From the NCBI GenBank assembly GCA_009774895.1, contig VSOO01000026.1:576-12392 (forward strand): 11,817 bases of DNA, in the 5' to 3' direction. The translations under genes and the position numbers were made by a program. Positions within the stretch are counted from its first letter, which is position 1. Every line of letters begins with the position of its first letter. The notes beneath the pieces are model-generated. The model had not been told where the DNA came from. It saw nothing but the letters and a program-made list of their open reading frames with translations, and made no database searches. This document shows, one piece after another, positions 1 to 6,232 of this stretch. This DNA comes from Alistipes sp. (GTDB lineage: Bacteria; Bacteroidota; Bacteroidia; Bacteroidales; Rikenellaceae).

Positions 1-985
1 GGTGGGTGTGCGGGCAGCGGGCGAACGAGGGGAAATACTTCATGTACTGCACGCGCTGGAAGAGCGGCGAGTCGCTGTTGCGGAAGTTCATGCGGCCGCG
101 GAAGTCCTCGATCGAGGCGAAGCCGTGGCGCGCGGCCCATTCGTCCACGAAGCGGTTCATTTCGCCGATGACCTCGAAGCCGTGGAGGTGGATCGCGGTG
201 CACACCTGCGCTGCGCGGGCGCCGCAGAGCAGCGCCTTGACCACGGCGGCGCCGTCGTGCACGCCCGTCGATACGGAGAGGTCGAGCTGCGGCAGTTCGG
301 CCGAGCAGAGCGCCGTGGTGCGCAGTACGTTGCGTATCTCGGAGGCGTCGCTGTAGGGCGAGCTCTCCACGAAATCCATGCGTTCGATGTCCACGTCGGG
401 TTCGAAGAAGCGGTTGAAGAGCACCAGGCCGCGCACGCCGCAGCCGTGGAGGGCGTCGCCCGCGGCCAGCACGTTGGTCAGCCGCATCGGCATCTTGACC
501 GACACGGGCACCTGCACGGCGTGGGCCACGCGGCCCGCGATCTGGGTGTAGGCGTGTTCGATCTCCTGCGTCGAGGCGTGGCGGTCGGTGGGCTGGAGGA
601 AGATGTTCAGCTCAATGGCCGAGGCGCCCGCGCCGGCCATCTGCTGCGCGTAGTCAATCCACTCGTCGCTGCCGGCCACGCAGTTGATGCTGGCGATGAC
701 CGGCAGAACCTCCTTCGCTTCGCCGATCAGGTGCAGGAAGCGGCTCTTGTAGTCGTCGCCGAGGTAGCGAAAGAGGTAGAACTCCGCATCGCCGTACACC
801 GAGTCCGACACGTCGCTCAGCGCCGCCGCGTGCTGGAGGATCTGTTCTTCGAAAATCGACTTCAGCACCACGGCCCCGGCGCCGTGGCGGGCGCAGAGTT
901 CGATCTGGCGCATGTCGGAGGTATAGGGCGAGCTGCTGACGATTACCGGGCCCGAGAGTTCGAGGCCGAGATAGGATGCTTTCAT
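1..985 (-). CDS. Dihydroorotate dehydrogenase-like flavoprotein (3' end outside window)
   Basis: The minus strand is open from an ATG at 985-983 to the window edge, giving 328 codons without a stop. The protein begins MKASYLGLELSGPVIVSSSP, the usual N-terminus of the PyrD/PreA-like FMN-binding TIM barrel. Later come a conserved-looking ASINC segment, a VPVSVKMPMRLTN segment (typical of the phosphate/FMN side of the barrel) and an STGVHDG glycine motif near the C-terminus. Family knowledge: such proteins are annotated in Bacteroidetes as dihydroorotate or dihydropyrimidine dehydrogenase-like and oxidise or reduce a pyrimidine-type ring with FMN. I do not see which substrate this one uses, and it could be a paralogue rather than the pyrimidine-pathway enzyme. 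The visible length is close to the family's full length, so only the last residues should be missing. It is divergent from the redox operon at 1106, with promoter-like sequence between. Confidence 0.85.
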   Translation of the reverse strand, partial: MKASYLGLELSGPVIVSSSPYTSDMRQIELCARHGAGAVVLKSIFEEQILQHAAALSDVSDSVYGDAEFYLFRYLGDDYKSRFLHLIGEAKEVLPVIASINCVAGSDEWIDYAQQMAGAGASAIELNIFLQPTDRHASTQEIEHAYTQIAGRVAHAVQVPVSVKMPMRLTNVLAAGDALHGCGVRGLVLFNRFFEPDVDIERMDFVESSPYSDASEIRNVLRTTALCSAELPQLDLSVSTGVHDGAAVVKALLCGARAAQVCTAIHLHGFEVIGEMNRFVDEWAARHGFASIEDFRGRMNFRNSDSPLFQRVQYMKYFPSFARCPHTH

Positions 986-1028
986 CGTATGATCGTTTTC
1001 GTTTTGTTTCCCCGAGGGGGTTATCCCT

Positions 1029-1037
1029 GCAAAGATA
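1029..1037 (-). promoter_or_regulatory. Candidate Bacteroidetes -7 box for the dehydrogenase-like gene
   Basis: Read on the minus strand this is TATCTTTGC, matching the Bacteroidetes -7 consensus TAnnTTTG, 44 bases before the ATG at 985. A TTTG at the usual 19-base distance is absent. A TTGC lies much closer, and the same arrangement recurs upstream of the aldolase gene. Confidence 0.5.
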
Positions 1038-1071
1038 ATGAAATCCGGCAAAAAGTGTGCGCGGATTGCGC

Positions 1072-1080
1072 TATCTTTGC
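1072..1080 (+). promoter_or_regulatory. Candidate Bacteroidetes -7 box for the flavin reductase operon
   Basis: TATCTTTGC matches TAnnTTTG and ends 26 bases before the ATG at 1106, leaving a short leader. No good -33 TTTG is seen at the expected distance. With the box at 1029-1037 it forms a compact divergent promoter region. Confidence 0.45.
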
Positions 1081-1105
1081 ATCGTGAACCGTTGATTTTT
1101 CGATT

Positions 1106-1840
1106 ATGAAACAGAACTGGAAACCCGGAACGATGATCTATCCGCTGCCTGCCGTGCTGGTCAGCTGCGGCGACGCGTCGGGCCTGCGCAACCTGCTGAC
1201 CGTGGCCTGGACGGGCACCGTGTGCACCGACCCGCCGATGTGCTACGTGTCGATCCGCCGCGAGCGCCACTCGTACGACATCATCCGCCGCACGGGCGAA
1301 TTCGTCATCAACCTCACCACCGAGGAGCTGGCGCGCGCCACCGACTGGTGCGGCGTGCGCTCGGGCCGCGACTGCGACAAGTTCGCCGAAATGGGCCTCA
1401 CGCCGGGCCGCGGCGCCGTGGTGGCCGCCCCCACGGTGGAGGAGGCTCCCATCTCGATCGAGTGCCGCGTGCGCCAGGTGCTTCCCCTCGGGTCGCACGA
1501 CATGTTCCTGGCCGAGGTGGTCAATGTGCAGGCCGACGAACGCTACCTCGATGCCGGCGGACGCCTCGACTTCGAGCGCGCCCGGCCCCTGGTCTACTCC
1601 CACGGCGAGTATTTCGGCCTGGGCGGGGCGATCGGCCGCTTCGGGTGGTCGGTGCGGAAGAAGCCGCAGGCCCCGCGCGGGGAGGTGTCCGCCCGTGCCG
1701 CCGCTTCGGAGCAGGGCCGCGATGCCGCTCCGCAAGCCTCCGGTGCCCGGACCGCCCGGACCGCGGGGCCGAAGCCGGGCCGGGCCGCGGTGCCGAAAAG
1801 AGCGGGCAGCCGCGGTGCGAAGAGTTCGAAACGCCGATAA
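1106..1840 (+). CDS. Flavin reductase family protein with long basic C-terminal tail
   Basis: A 244-residue protein beginning MKQNWKPGTMIYPLPAVLVS, followed by a TVAWTGTVCTDPPMCYVSIR segment. This is the FMN-binding split-barrel fold of the flavin-reductase-like family. The C-terminal core ends with the family-like YFGLGGAIGRFGWSVRKK near residue 187. Members bind FMN and either reduce flavin with NAD(P)H or act as small redox flavoproteins; the exact substrate cannot be read from sequence. Residues about 188-244 form an unusual Ala/Arg/Gly/Lys-rich, probably disordered tail absent from the usual core of about 190 residues. The stop is 11 bases before the next gene, so the two are probably co-transcribed. 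The start was chosen because it gives the complete N-terminal motif and sits just behind a -7 box. Confidence 0.85.
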   Translation: MKQNWKPGTMIYPLPAVLVSCGDASGLRNLLTVAWTGTVCTDPPMCYVSIRRERHSYDIIRRTGEFVINLTTEELARATDWCGVRSGRDCDKFAEMGLTPGRGAVVAAPTVEEAPISIECRVRQVLPLGSHDMFLAEVVNVQADERYLDAGGRLDFERARPLVYSHGEYFGLGGAIGRFGWSVRKKPQAPRGEVSARAAASEQGRDAAPQASGARTARTAGPKPGRAAVPKRAGSRGAKSSKRR

Positions 1841-1851
1841 TCCTCAGGAAT

Positions 1852-2682
1852 ATGCTTTACGATACGCTCCATACTTTCGTTTTCTCTCCCACGGGCACCG
1901 GGCGCCGCACGGCCGACGCCATCGCCCGGGGTTTCGGCGCCGCGAACCGCTGCGACTGCGACCTCGCGCACTGCGAGGCGTCGCCCGTCACCCTGCCGCG
2001 TGAGTCCGCGGCGCTCTTCGTCGTGCCCGTGTACGGGGGCCGGGTGGCTCCTGCGGCCCTCCGGCGCCTGGGGCAGCTCAGGGGCGACCGCACCCCCGCC
2101 GTGCTGGTCGTGCTCTACGGCAACCGCTCCGCGGGCCGGGCGCTCCGCGAGCTGGAGGCTGCGGTGTGCGGCCGCGGCTTCGTGCCCGTGGCGGCTGCGG
2201 CCTGCGTCGGCGAACACTCCTACTCCTCGCACCGGTGGCCGATCGCCGCGGGGCGTCCCGATGCCGACGACCTGGCCCGCGCCGAGGCCTTCGGCTGCCG
2301 CACGGCCGACCTCCTCGCCCGCACGGAGCACCCCGCGGCGTACGATTGCGCGACGCTGCGCCTGCCCCGCAATCCGCTGCTCGCCACGCTGCGTTTCGCC
2401 CGCTTCGTGCTGCGATACCGCCGTGCGCGCAAGCGCGATCCGCGGCCGCTGCTGCCCGTGACGGACGCCGCACGCTGCACGGCCTGCGGCCGCTGCGTCG
2501 CGCTCTGCCCCGCCGAGGCCATCGCGCCGGGCGACGAGCTGCATACCGATCCCGCGCGCTGCATCCGCTGCTGCGCCTGCGTGAAGGGGTGTCCCGCGGC
2601 GGCGCGCAGCTACGACTCACCCTTTGCGCCCGTGCTGTCGCGTCTGTTCCGGCAGCGCAAGCCCGATGTCTTTTCGTTGTGA
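1852..2682 (+). CDS. EFR1-type flavodoxin-ferredoxin fusion protein
   Basis: A 276-residue protein. Its N-terminus holds a flavodoxin-like phosphate-binding loop, FSPTGTG (residues 11-17), and a VPVYGG segment, as in the EFR1 family of 4Fe-4S proteins with a flavodoxin-like domain. The C-terminus carries two CxxCxxCxxxCP clusters (Cys 209, 212, 215, 219 and Cys 237, 240, 243, 247), which should hold two [4Fe-4S] clusters, plus an extra Cys at 241. Such proteins shuttle electrons between flavin and iron-sulfur partners; the partner is not known here, but the flavin reductase 11 bases upstream is a natural candidate (inference). The reading frame is open much further upstream, across the preceding gene. 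The ATG at 1852 is chosen because the flavodoxin motif begins immediately after it. Its stop overlaps the GTG start of the next gene as GTGA. Confidence 0.85.
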   Translation: MLYDTLHTFVFSPTGTGRRTADAIARGFGAANRCDCDLAHCEASPVTLPRESAALFVVPVYGGRVAPAALRRLGQLRGDRTPAVLVVLYGNRSAGRALRELEAAVCGRGFVPVAAAACVGEHSYSSHRWPIAAGRPDADDLARAEAFGCRTADLLARTEHPAAYDCATLRLPRNPLLATLRFARFVLRYRRARKRDPRPLLPVTDAARCTACGRCVALCPAEAIAPGDELHTDPARCIRCCACVKGCPAAARSYDSPFAPVLSRLFRQRKPDVFSL

Positions 2683-2894
2683 GGATCGAACGGCTTTGCG
2701 ACCCCTCGGAGGCGGAGCTCCGCGCGCTTGAGGCGCTGTGGGAGGCCTCGGTGCGTGCGACGCATGACTTGCTGAACGACCGCGACGTGGCGGCGCTGCG
2801 CCCCGACGTCCGCGCGGGACTGAGCGGCACGGCGTTGTACGTCGCACGCGACGCCGCGGGCCGTCCGTTTCCCATCCTGCACCTGGAGCGCTGA
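2679..2894 (+). pseudogene. GNAT acetyltransferase remnant with internal deletion
   Basis: A 71-residue reading frame starts at a GTG that overlaps the previous stop (GTGA), an arrangement typical of translational coupling. Residues 1 to about 57 match the start of a GNAT acetyltransferase: an SEAEL segment, LWEASVRATHDLLNDRDVAAL, then a strand of the type LYVARDAAG. The last residues, GRPFPILHLER, look like the C-terminal end of the same family (usually GRPYPILH near the stop). The whole middle is missing, including the acetyl-CoA-binding motif (R/Q-x-x-G-x-G/A). Relatives are about 140-150 residues, so some 70-80 codons appear to be lost in frame. The protein cannot be a working acetyltransferase. 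The family assignment of both ends is from memory of the motif and was not searched. Confidence 0.65.
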
Positions 2895-3065
2895 GGCTCG
2901 GGTATCTCGCTGCATCCCCGAAGCGGCACGACCGTATTTCCGCCCTGTCCTGCGTCTGGCGTGCTGAGGCCCGGGGGCTCGTAGCCTCCGAGAAGCGGCT
3001 CTGCCGTTTCTGCGCCGCGTTTCCGGCCGCTCCTTTCCGGGCCGCCGGCTCCGCGTGCGGACACG

Positions 3066-3101
3066 AAAAAAGGGAACACCCCGCGGTGCGGCGGTGTTCC
3101 C
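3066..3101 (-). terminator. Rho-independent terminator of the Hsp20 gene
   Basis: GGGAACACC (3072-3080) pairs with GGTGTTCCC (3093-3101). The loop can add CCGC/GCGG. On the minus strand the stem is followed by six T (3066-3071). It lies 32 bases after the Hsp20 stop. Confidence 0.85.
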
Positions 3102-3132
3102 CTGCGGACGCCCTATGGCCGGCGTCCGGTGC

Positions 3133-3570
3133 TTACATCACTTCGATGCGGCGCGATTCGGCGGCTTTCTCGGCCTCCTTCATCTTCGGAATCTCGATGG
3201 TCATGACGCCGTTCTCGACCTTGGCCGTGATCTTCTCCTTCTCCACGTTGTCGGGCAGCAGGAGCGTCTGCTGGAAGCGGCTGTACGAAAACTCGCGGCG
3301 CAGGTAGGTGCACTTGTCCGGATTCTCGTCGTCGCGTTTCTCGTCGCGCTTCTCCACCGACACCACCAGTTCGTTGTCGGGCGTGATGTCCACGCGAAAA
3401 TCGTCCCGGGTCATGCCCGGAGCGGCCACTTCCACGCAGAATCCGCGCTCGTTCTCCTTGATGTTCACGGCGGGCACGGCCGAGCGCGAGCGCTCCAGCC
3501 ATTCGTTGCCGAAAAATTCGTTGAAAATACCGGGCAGCCAGTTCCGGTCGTTCTTTCTTGCAGGTACCAT
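3133..3570 (-). CDS. Small heat shock protein, Hsp20/alpha-crystallin family
   Basis: A 145-residue protein with a short N-terminal arm (WLPGIFNEFFGNEWL), then an alpha-crystallin domain starting at VPAVNIKENERGFCVEVAAPGM and ending with the family signature ENGVMTIEIPK, then a charged C-terminal extension. Family knowledge: these are ATP-independent cytoplasmic holdase chaperones that form oligomers and hold unfolding proteins for DnaK/ClpB. Length and layout are normal. An I-x-I-type C-terminal motif is not obvious; the tail ends RRIEVM. It is a single-gene unit with its own terminator and lies just downstream of the disrupted tRNA-Thr 3' end. No clear promoter was recognised in the 200 bases upstream. 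Confidence 0.93.
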   Translation of the reverse strand: MVPARKNDRNWLPGIFNEFFGNEWLERSRSAVPAVNIKENERGFCVEVAAPGMTRDDFRVDITPDNELVVSVEKRDEKRDDENPDKCTYLRREFSYSRFQQTLLLPDNVEKEKITAKVENGVMTIEIPKMKEAEKAAESRRIEVM

Positions 3571-3771
3571 CGTCGTATCGGTTTTTATCGGTTCTACTTT
3601 CCGCCGCCCGTGCGGGGGCGTTTCGGCGTTTCGAGCGTCAAATCCTGTGCCAGGGCGGCCCGCGGCGGACGGCTCCGATCCTTCGGAACCCTATGTTGAA
3701 GATGTGTACGGCGGCCGCGGCGGCGGACGAAGCGGCCGACCCTCCCTCGGAAAGACTCGGGGTACTGCATG

Positions 3772-3805
3772 AAAAAACAGGTCGCAACCCGGTTGCGACC
3801 TGTTT
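3772..3805 (-). terminator. Chromosomal terminator of the original tRNA-Thr gene
   Basis: ACAGGTCGCAAC (3777-3788) pairs with GTTGCGACCTGT (3792-3803), extended by two A-T pairs. On the minus strand a T-run follows (3772-3777). It lies three bases beyond the tRNA 3'-end repeat at 3808-3874, so before integration it would have ended the tRNA-Thr transcript. Confidence 0.8.
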
Positions 3806-3807
3806 CT

Positions 3808-3874
<67 letters not shown>

Positions 3875-3931
3875 TCATGCAAATTGTTGAAATTCAATGA
3901 TTAGAAAGGGAATGAAACGGGCGTTTAGACG

Positions 3932-3957
3932 CGGTGTCCAACATTATGTCCAACAAT
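3932..3957 (+). repeat. Left copy of two-part terminal motif
   Basis: CGGTGTCCAACA, four variable bases (TTAT), then GTCCAACAAT. The same two half-motifs with the same spacing occur at 6467-6492. It lies 57 bases inside the left attachment repeat. The pattern of paired direct repeats near both ends fits arm-type sites for a tyrosine recombinase (inference). Confidence 0.7.
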
Positions 3958-4033
3958 CGCTGCCCACAATCGCTTGCAGGTTAATGATTAAGTAGTTTAT
4001 TGATAGTGAATTATGCGGAATAGAAAAATAGAT

Positions 4034-4089
4034 GACAAACCTTGCAATAGGGGTATATTTAAGACCCCTTTGCAAGGTCTGTCCTCGTA
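4034..4089 (-). repeat. Long hairpin, copy 1 of island hairpin family
   Basis: GACAAACCTTGCAA pairs with TTGCAAGGTCTGTC, and inside it AGGGGT (4049-4054) pairs with ACCCCT (4064-4069) around a 9-base loop, with a single T bulge. The 56-base unit aligns without gaps to 4178-4233, sharing both ends but not the inner stem. The A/C mismatch at 4038/4079 becomes a U-G wobble on the minus strand. No recognised gene overlaps it. Between 3875 and 4236 I see otherwise only AT-rich noncoding sequence. Confidence 0.65.
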
Positions 4090-4177
4090 CTTGTCGAGAA
4101 AAAGGCACAAGAAAATCTTTCCCCTCTCCTCTTTTAAAAATGTTATGTTGCTTTTGTTTTCTGTTGAAACGGCAAGG

Positions 4178-4233
4178 ACAAACATTGTCAAACAGTCTAT
4201 TTATAGACCCTTTGTCAAAGTCTGTCCTCGTAT
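4178..4233 (-). repeat. Long hairpin, copy 2 of island hairpin family
   Basis: The stem closes with GGACA (from 4176) against TGTCC (to 4227). It has inner pairs TTG/CAA, CAAA/TTTG and AGTCTAT/ATAGACC around a two-base apex, with three true mismatches. It starts a few bases beyond the stop of the disrupted gene at 4237, so on the minus strand it sits where a terminator would, though only a weak T-rich stretch follows. Confidence 0.6.
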
Positions 4234-4236
4234 CTT

Positions 4237-4635
4237 CTATATGAACTGCTCCAAATATTTCTCGTTGAATCCAGCCAGCGGAAATTTGAATACACTCGGT
4301 TTGCTCTCTTTGGTCGTATAGTCGAATACGACCGTATCGCTATGGATATGCGCTTGAAGCATATTCAAGGTGGTAGTCGAATCCGTGTACGTTACGATAT
4401 TGGGAAAGGCCATTGCAGGGCTTTCGGCTGCTGGGTCAATCAGTAGAGACATGCCAGCAAACCCTCGTCCCCGTCTTTGGAAAGTCATGGATACTCGTTG
4501 CGCTAGGTCTATATTCAAGGCAAAGGAGTATCAGAATTCTATGGGTGTTGGATTGTCTTTTTTGCGGACAACGACAAGCGCCATAGCACAATCATCGTCA
4601 TAACTTACGGATTTGGCGACATAGGAAAAATCCAT
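4237..4635 (-). pseudogene. Unknown gene interrupted by one in-frame TGA
   Basis: An ATG at 4635-4633 opens a frame beginning MDFSYVAKSVSYDDDCAMAL. A TGA stops it after 34 codons (4533-4531). The same frame then stays open for a further 97 codons to the stop at 4237, with plausible sequence such as FPNIVTYTDSTTTLNMLQAHIHSD and a C-terminal FPLAGFNEKYLEQFI. Because both halves share one frame, a single nonsense change explains the break; the full protein would have been about 132 residues. I do not recognise the family. The C-terminal half could also start independently at a TTG (4518). It lies just downstream of the hairpin at 4656-4711, so it is probably its own transcription unit. Confidence 0.55.
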
Positions 4636-4655
4636 GTCGTTTCTTGTTTCCGTAT

Positions 4656-4711
4656 AAAAGGACAAACTTGGACAGCAAGTTTTAACCTATGCTGCCCAAG
4701 CCTGTCCTTTT
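4656..4711 (-). terminator. Terminator of the lipoprotein gene (hairpin copy 3)
   Basis: AAAAGGACA (4656-4664) pairs with TGTCCTTTT (4703-4711). Inside, CTTGG/CCAAG and CAGCA/TGCTG pair around a 12-base loop. All three mismatches on the plus strand are A/C, so the minus-strand RNA forms an uninterrupted stem with U-G wobbles, followed by TTTT. It shares the GGACAAAC...CTGTCC boundary with the hairpins at 4034 and 4178, and lies 18 bases after the lipoprotein stop. Confidence 0.75.
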
Positions 4712-4729
4712 TAATAAAGCAGAAATTGA

Positions 4730-5161
4730 TTATCGGGTAAAATACATTGTAAATTTCTGTTCGAATTCTCTCCCGTGTTCATCCAGTTCCTTGATGTGAT
4801 AGAACAATTGCATTTCCGAAGAGGTCAGTTTAACAATCGTATAGGTCCGTGCCCTGTCGATTTCATCGGTAAACGATATCGTCAGTTGGTTGCCACCCGA
4901 CATCGACCAAGTGAAAGTGTTGTCATCAGAACCGTACTCCGAAAGTTTGCCCGAACCGTTTTCATTGAACGTGTAGAGCATCTGATGATTGATGGTTTCG
5001 TCGTAGTCTTCACGCTCACCGTGAGAAATCTCGTAACCGACTTCACGCACATACTGCCATGTGCCGACAATGCTGCCTGCATCGAAATTGTCATCGTCCG
5101 AACAAGCGCTGAACGAAACCGCCGCAAACAGAGCGGCTGCAAAAAAGAGTAATTTTTTCAT
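4730..5161 (-). CDS. Small lipocalin-like lipoprotein
   Basis: A 143-residue protein with a lipoprotein signal peptide: MKKLLFFAAALFAAVSFSAC, lipobox FSAC, lipidated Cys at 20. Directly after it comes SDDDN. In Bacteroidetes an acidic stretch right after the Cys commonly acts as a lipoprotein export signal to the cell surface, so surface exposure is likely (inference). The mature part starts with the GTWQY motif common in lipocalin-like domains (around residues 33-37) and continues as alternating beta-strand-like segments (YTFNENGSGKL, LTISFTD, EMQLFYHI). A ligand or function cannot be read. It is 36 bases downstream of the HEPN gene and ends in a strong terminator, so it may be the last gene of the same transcript. 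Confidence 0.8.
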   Translation of the reverse strand: MKKLLFFAAALFAAVSFSACSDDDNFDAGSIVGTWQYVREVGYEISHGEREDYDETINHQMLYTFNENGSGKLSEYGSDDNTFTWSMSGGNQLTISFTDEIDRARTYTIVKLTSSEMQLFYHIKELDEHGREFEQKFTMYFTR

Positions 5162-5197
5162 AGTTTTAAATAAGTTAAAGTGAGTGTTGTTTTATTC

Positions 5198-5659
5198 CTA
5201 TTTATCTTGTAATGCTGCTTGGGCGACTTTTTTAACAAGAATTTTGAAAGTCTCAAAATCCAAAGTGGTGCTGAAATTCTCAACTTCTTCAACTTTTTTC
5301 GCTGCATCGGTAAACGTAATATTGTCCAAAACGACACTGCTATGCTCGTCTCCACTATCGAAATTGAAACGGTTGTGGGCTATTGCATTACGCAAGTGTC
5401 GAACAACGTTGCGAATGGTTTTCCTTTCATCCATTTGAAACTTATCGGCTGCAATATCCCAATTTTCAATAGACTTTGACGGCAATTTCTCGTAAAAATC
5501 AGCCCGAGGAACCATCAGCAAACCGACACATGCGTTTATAAATAAGGTCCTGTCATAACTTTGTTCATTTGGGGGTAAATTCTTTTTGTATTGCTCCAGC
5601 GCTTGTAGCGTGCGCTGGATAAATAATCTTGAATCTTTTGAAATATCGTCTTTACACAT
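5198..5659 (-). CDS. HEPN-domain protein, putative RNase (pEK499_p136-like)
   Basis: A 153-residue alpha-helical protein with a canonical HEPN motif, LRNAIAHNRF. Arg90 and His95 form the Rx4H core, with a polar Asn directly after Arg, as in catalytic HEPN RNases. The N-terminal half has a segment like N-x-x-x-GLL-x-VP (INACVGLLMVPRADFYEKLP), which resembles the pEK499_p136-type HEPN family; this is recalled, not searched. Family knowledge: HEPN proteins are often metal-independent RNases in toxin-antitoxin, abortive infection and CRISPR systems. No MNT nucleotidyltransferase antitoxin is adjacent. The upstream neighbour is the small DUF2158 protein, 98 bases away on the same strand. Whether this protein is toxic, or paired with that neighbour, is inference. 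Confidence 0.7.
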   Translation of the reverse strand: MCKDDISKDSRLFIQRTLQALEQYKKNLPPNEQSYDRTLFINACVGLLMVPRADFYEKLPSKSIENWDIAADKFQMDERKTIRNVVRHLRNAIAHNRFNFDSGDEHSSVVLDNITFTDAAKKVEEVENFSTTLDFETFKILVKKVAQAALQDK

Positions 5660-5758
5660 AATCCTTTAAATTAGTGGTTTGTAATAAAGGAATAAAAAGG
5701 ATTGAAATAATTGCTTGTTTGCAAATAGAAGTGTAGCACCAATAAGCACGGTAAATAA

Positions 5759-5944
5759 TCAGAGTTTCATCAGTTCTATAAGCTCAAAAACAAAATGTTT
5801 CAAATGATTTTCATCATTAAACCAAGTACACTCGATTCGGTCTGGATATTCCACACCATCTGCTGTTTTAAAAGGGCATTGGCGAACTGTCATTTTGGGA
5901 CCTCCCGACTTCAGTTGAACAACATCTCCGATTTTAAAATCCAT
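5759..5944 (-). CDS. DUF2158 (YodC-like) small protein
   Basis: A 61-residue protein beginning MDFKIGDVVQLKSGGPKMTV, the hallmark of the DUF2158/YodC family. It then has a CTWFNDENHL segment and a hydrophobic C-terminal helix (FELIELMKL). The length is normal. The family is a small SH3-like beta protein of unknown function found widely in bacteria and mobile elements; I do not assign a function. It is the first gene after a long structured leader, which suggests tight control of this gene and perhaps of the HEPN gene that follows. Confidence 0.8.
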   Translation of the reverse strand: MDFKIGDVVQLKSGGPKMTVRQCPFKTADGVEYPDRIECTWFNDENHLKHFVFELIELMKL

Positions 5945-6228
5945 AATTGTAAAGGTTTCTTACCGTATCAACTCCTGCTGCGGTGGGTTATATGCAAAAA
6001 GAAAGTGTGGAGTTGTTCGCTTATCCACATAGAGGTTCTGACAAAACCCTGGTACAAATAAGCAAATCCCCACACTTGGCAGTATATATCGAGAATGATA
6101 TATAGCTACACAAATGAAGAGTGTCTGTCTTGCTTACTCCTGTACCGTTTGAAACTGTCAGATTTCTATGTAGGAGTAAACGCGAAACACTTTCACGTTA
6201 CTAATATGTCTGCTACCTCTTCGGTAAC
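5945..6228 (-). promoter_or_regulatory. Long structured 5' leader RNA of the DUF2158 gene
   Basis: Between a -7 box (6233-6240) and the ATG at 5944 lies a leader of about 280 bases containing many stems. 6212-6217 pairs with 6223-6228. 6175-6187 pairs with 6191-6202. 6134-6141 pairs with 6172-6179 (TTACTCCT/AGGAGTAA). 6083-6090 pairs with 6097-6104 (TATATATC/GATATATA). 6003-6012 and 6016-6024 pair with 6068-6077 and 6058-6066. The second and third stems share 6175-6179, so they exclude each other, as in an attenuator or switch. In three of the five stems the plus-strand mismatch is A/C and becomes G-U on the minus strand, which suggests selection on minus-strand RNA. A 20-codon ORF lies in its last part. 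The ligand or signal is unknown. A tetQ-type translational attenuator of Bacteroides conjugative transposons is a useful comparison. Confidence 0.65.
5968..6030 (-). CDS. Candidate 20-residue leader peptide
   Basis: The only ATG in the leader (6030-6028) opens a 20-codon frame ending in TGA at 5970-5968, 23 bases before the DUF2158 ATG. The peptide begins MWISEQLHTFF and contains three His residues. Its start lies in the loop and its first third in the descending arm of the large stem 6003-6077, so ribosome movement would melt that stem. This geometry resembles translational attenuation. Coding by chance is possible for such a short frame. Confidence 0.4.
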   Translation of the reverse strand: MWISEQLHTFFLHITHRSRS

Positions 6229-6232
6229 GGCA

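Noticed and set aside
2..1087. 361-codon plus-strand frame
   Set aside because: It is the antisense of the dehydrogenase-like gene, rich in His/Arg/Ala/Val with no domain; the minus strand has the recognisable protein.
1222..1851. Upstream extension of the EFR1 frame
   Set aside because: It overlaps the flavin reductase gene, is Arg/Pro-rich and shows no domain; the flavodoxin motif starts right after the ATG at 1852.
2078..3079. 333-codon minus-strand frame
   Set aside because: Arg/Ser/Ala-rich antisense of the EFR1 and GNAT region, explained by high GC at third codon positions.
3571..3771. Search for an Hsp20 promoter or small gene
   Set aside because: No TAnnTTTG box at a sensible distance and no convincing frame; left unannotated.
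3997..4321. Small frames on both strands in the left part of the island
   Set aside because: They run through the hairpin copies at 4034 and 4178, so their apparent internal repeats (such as RPCKG and PLQGLSS) are the hairpin arms being translated.
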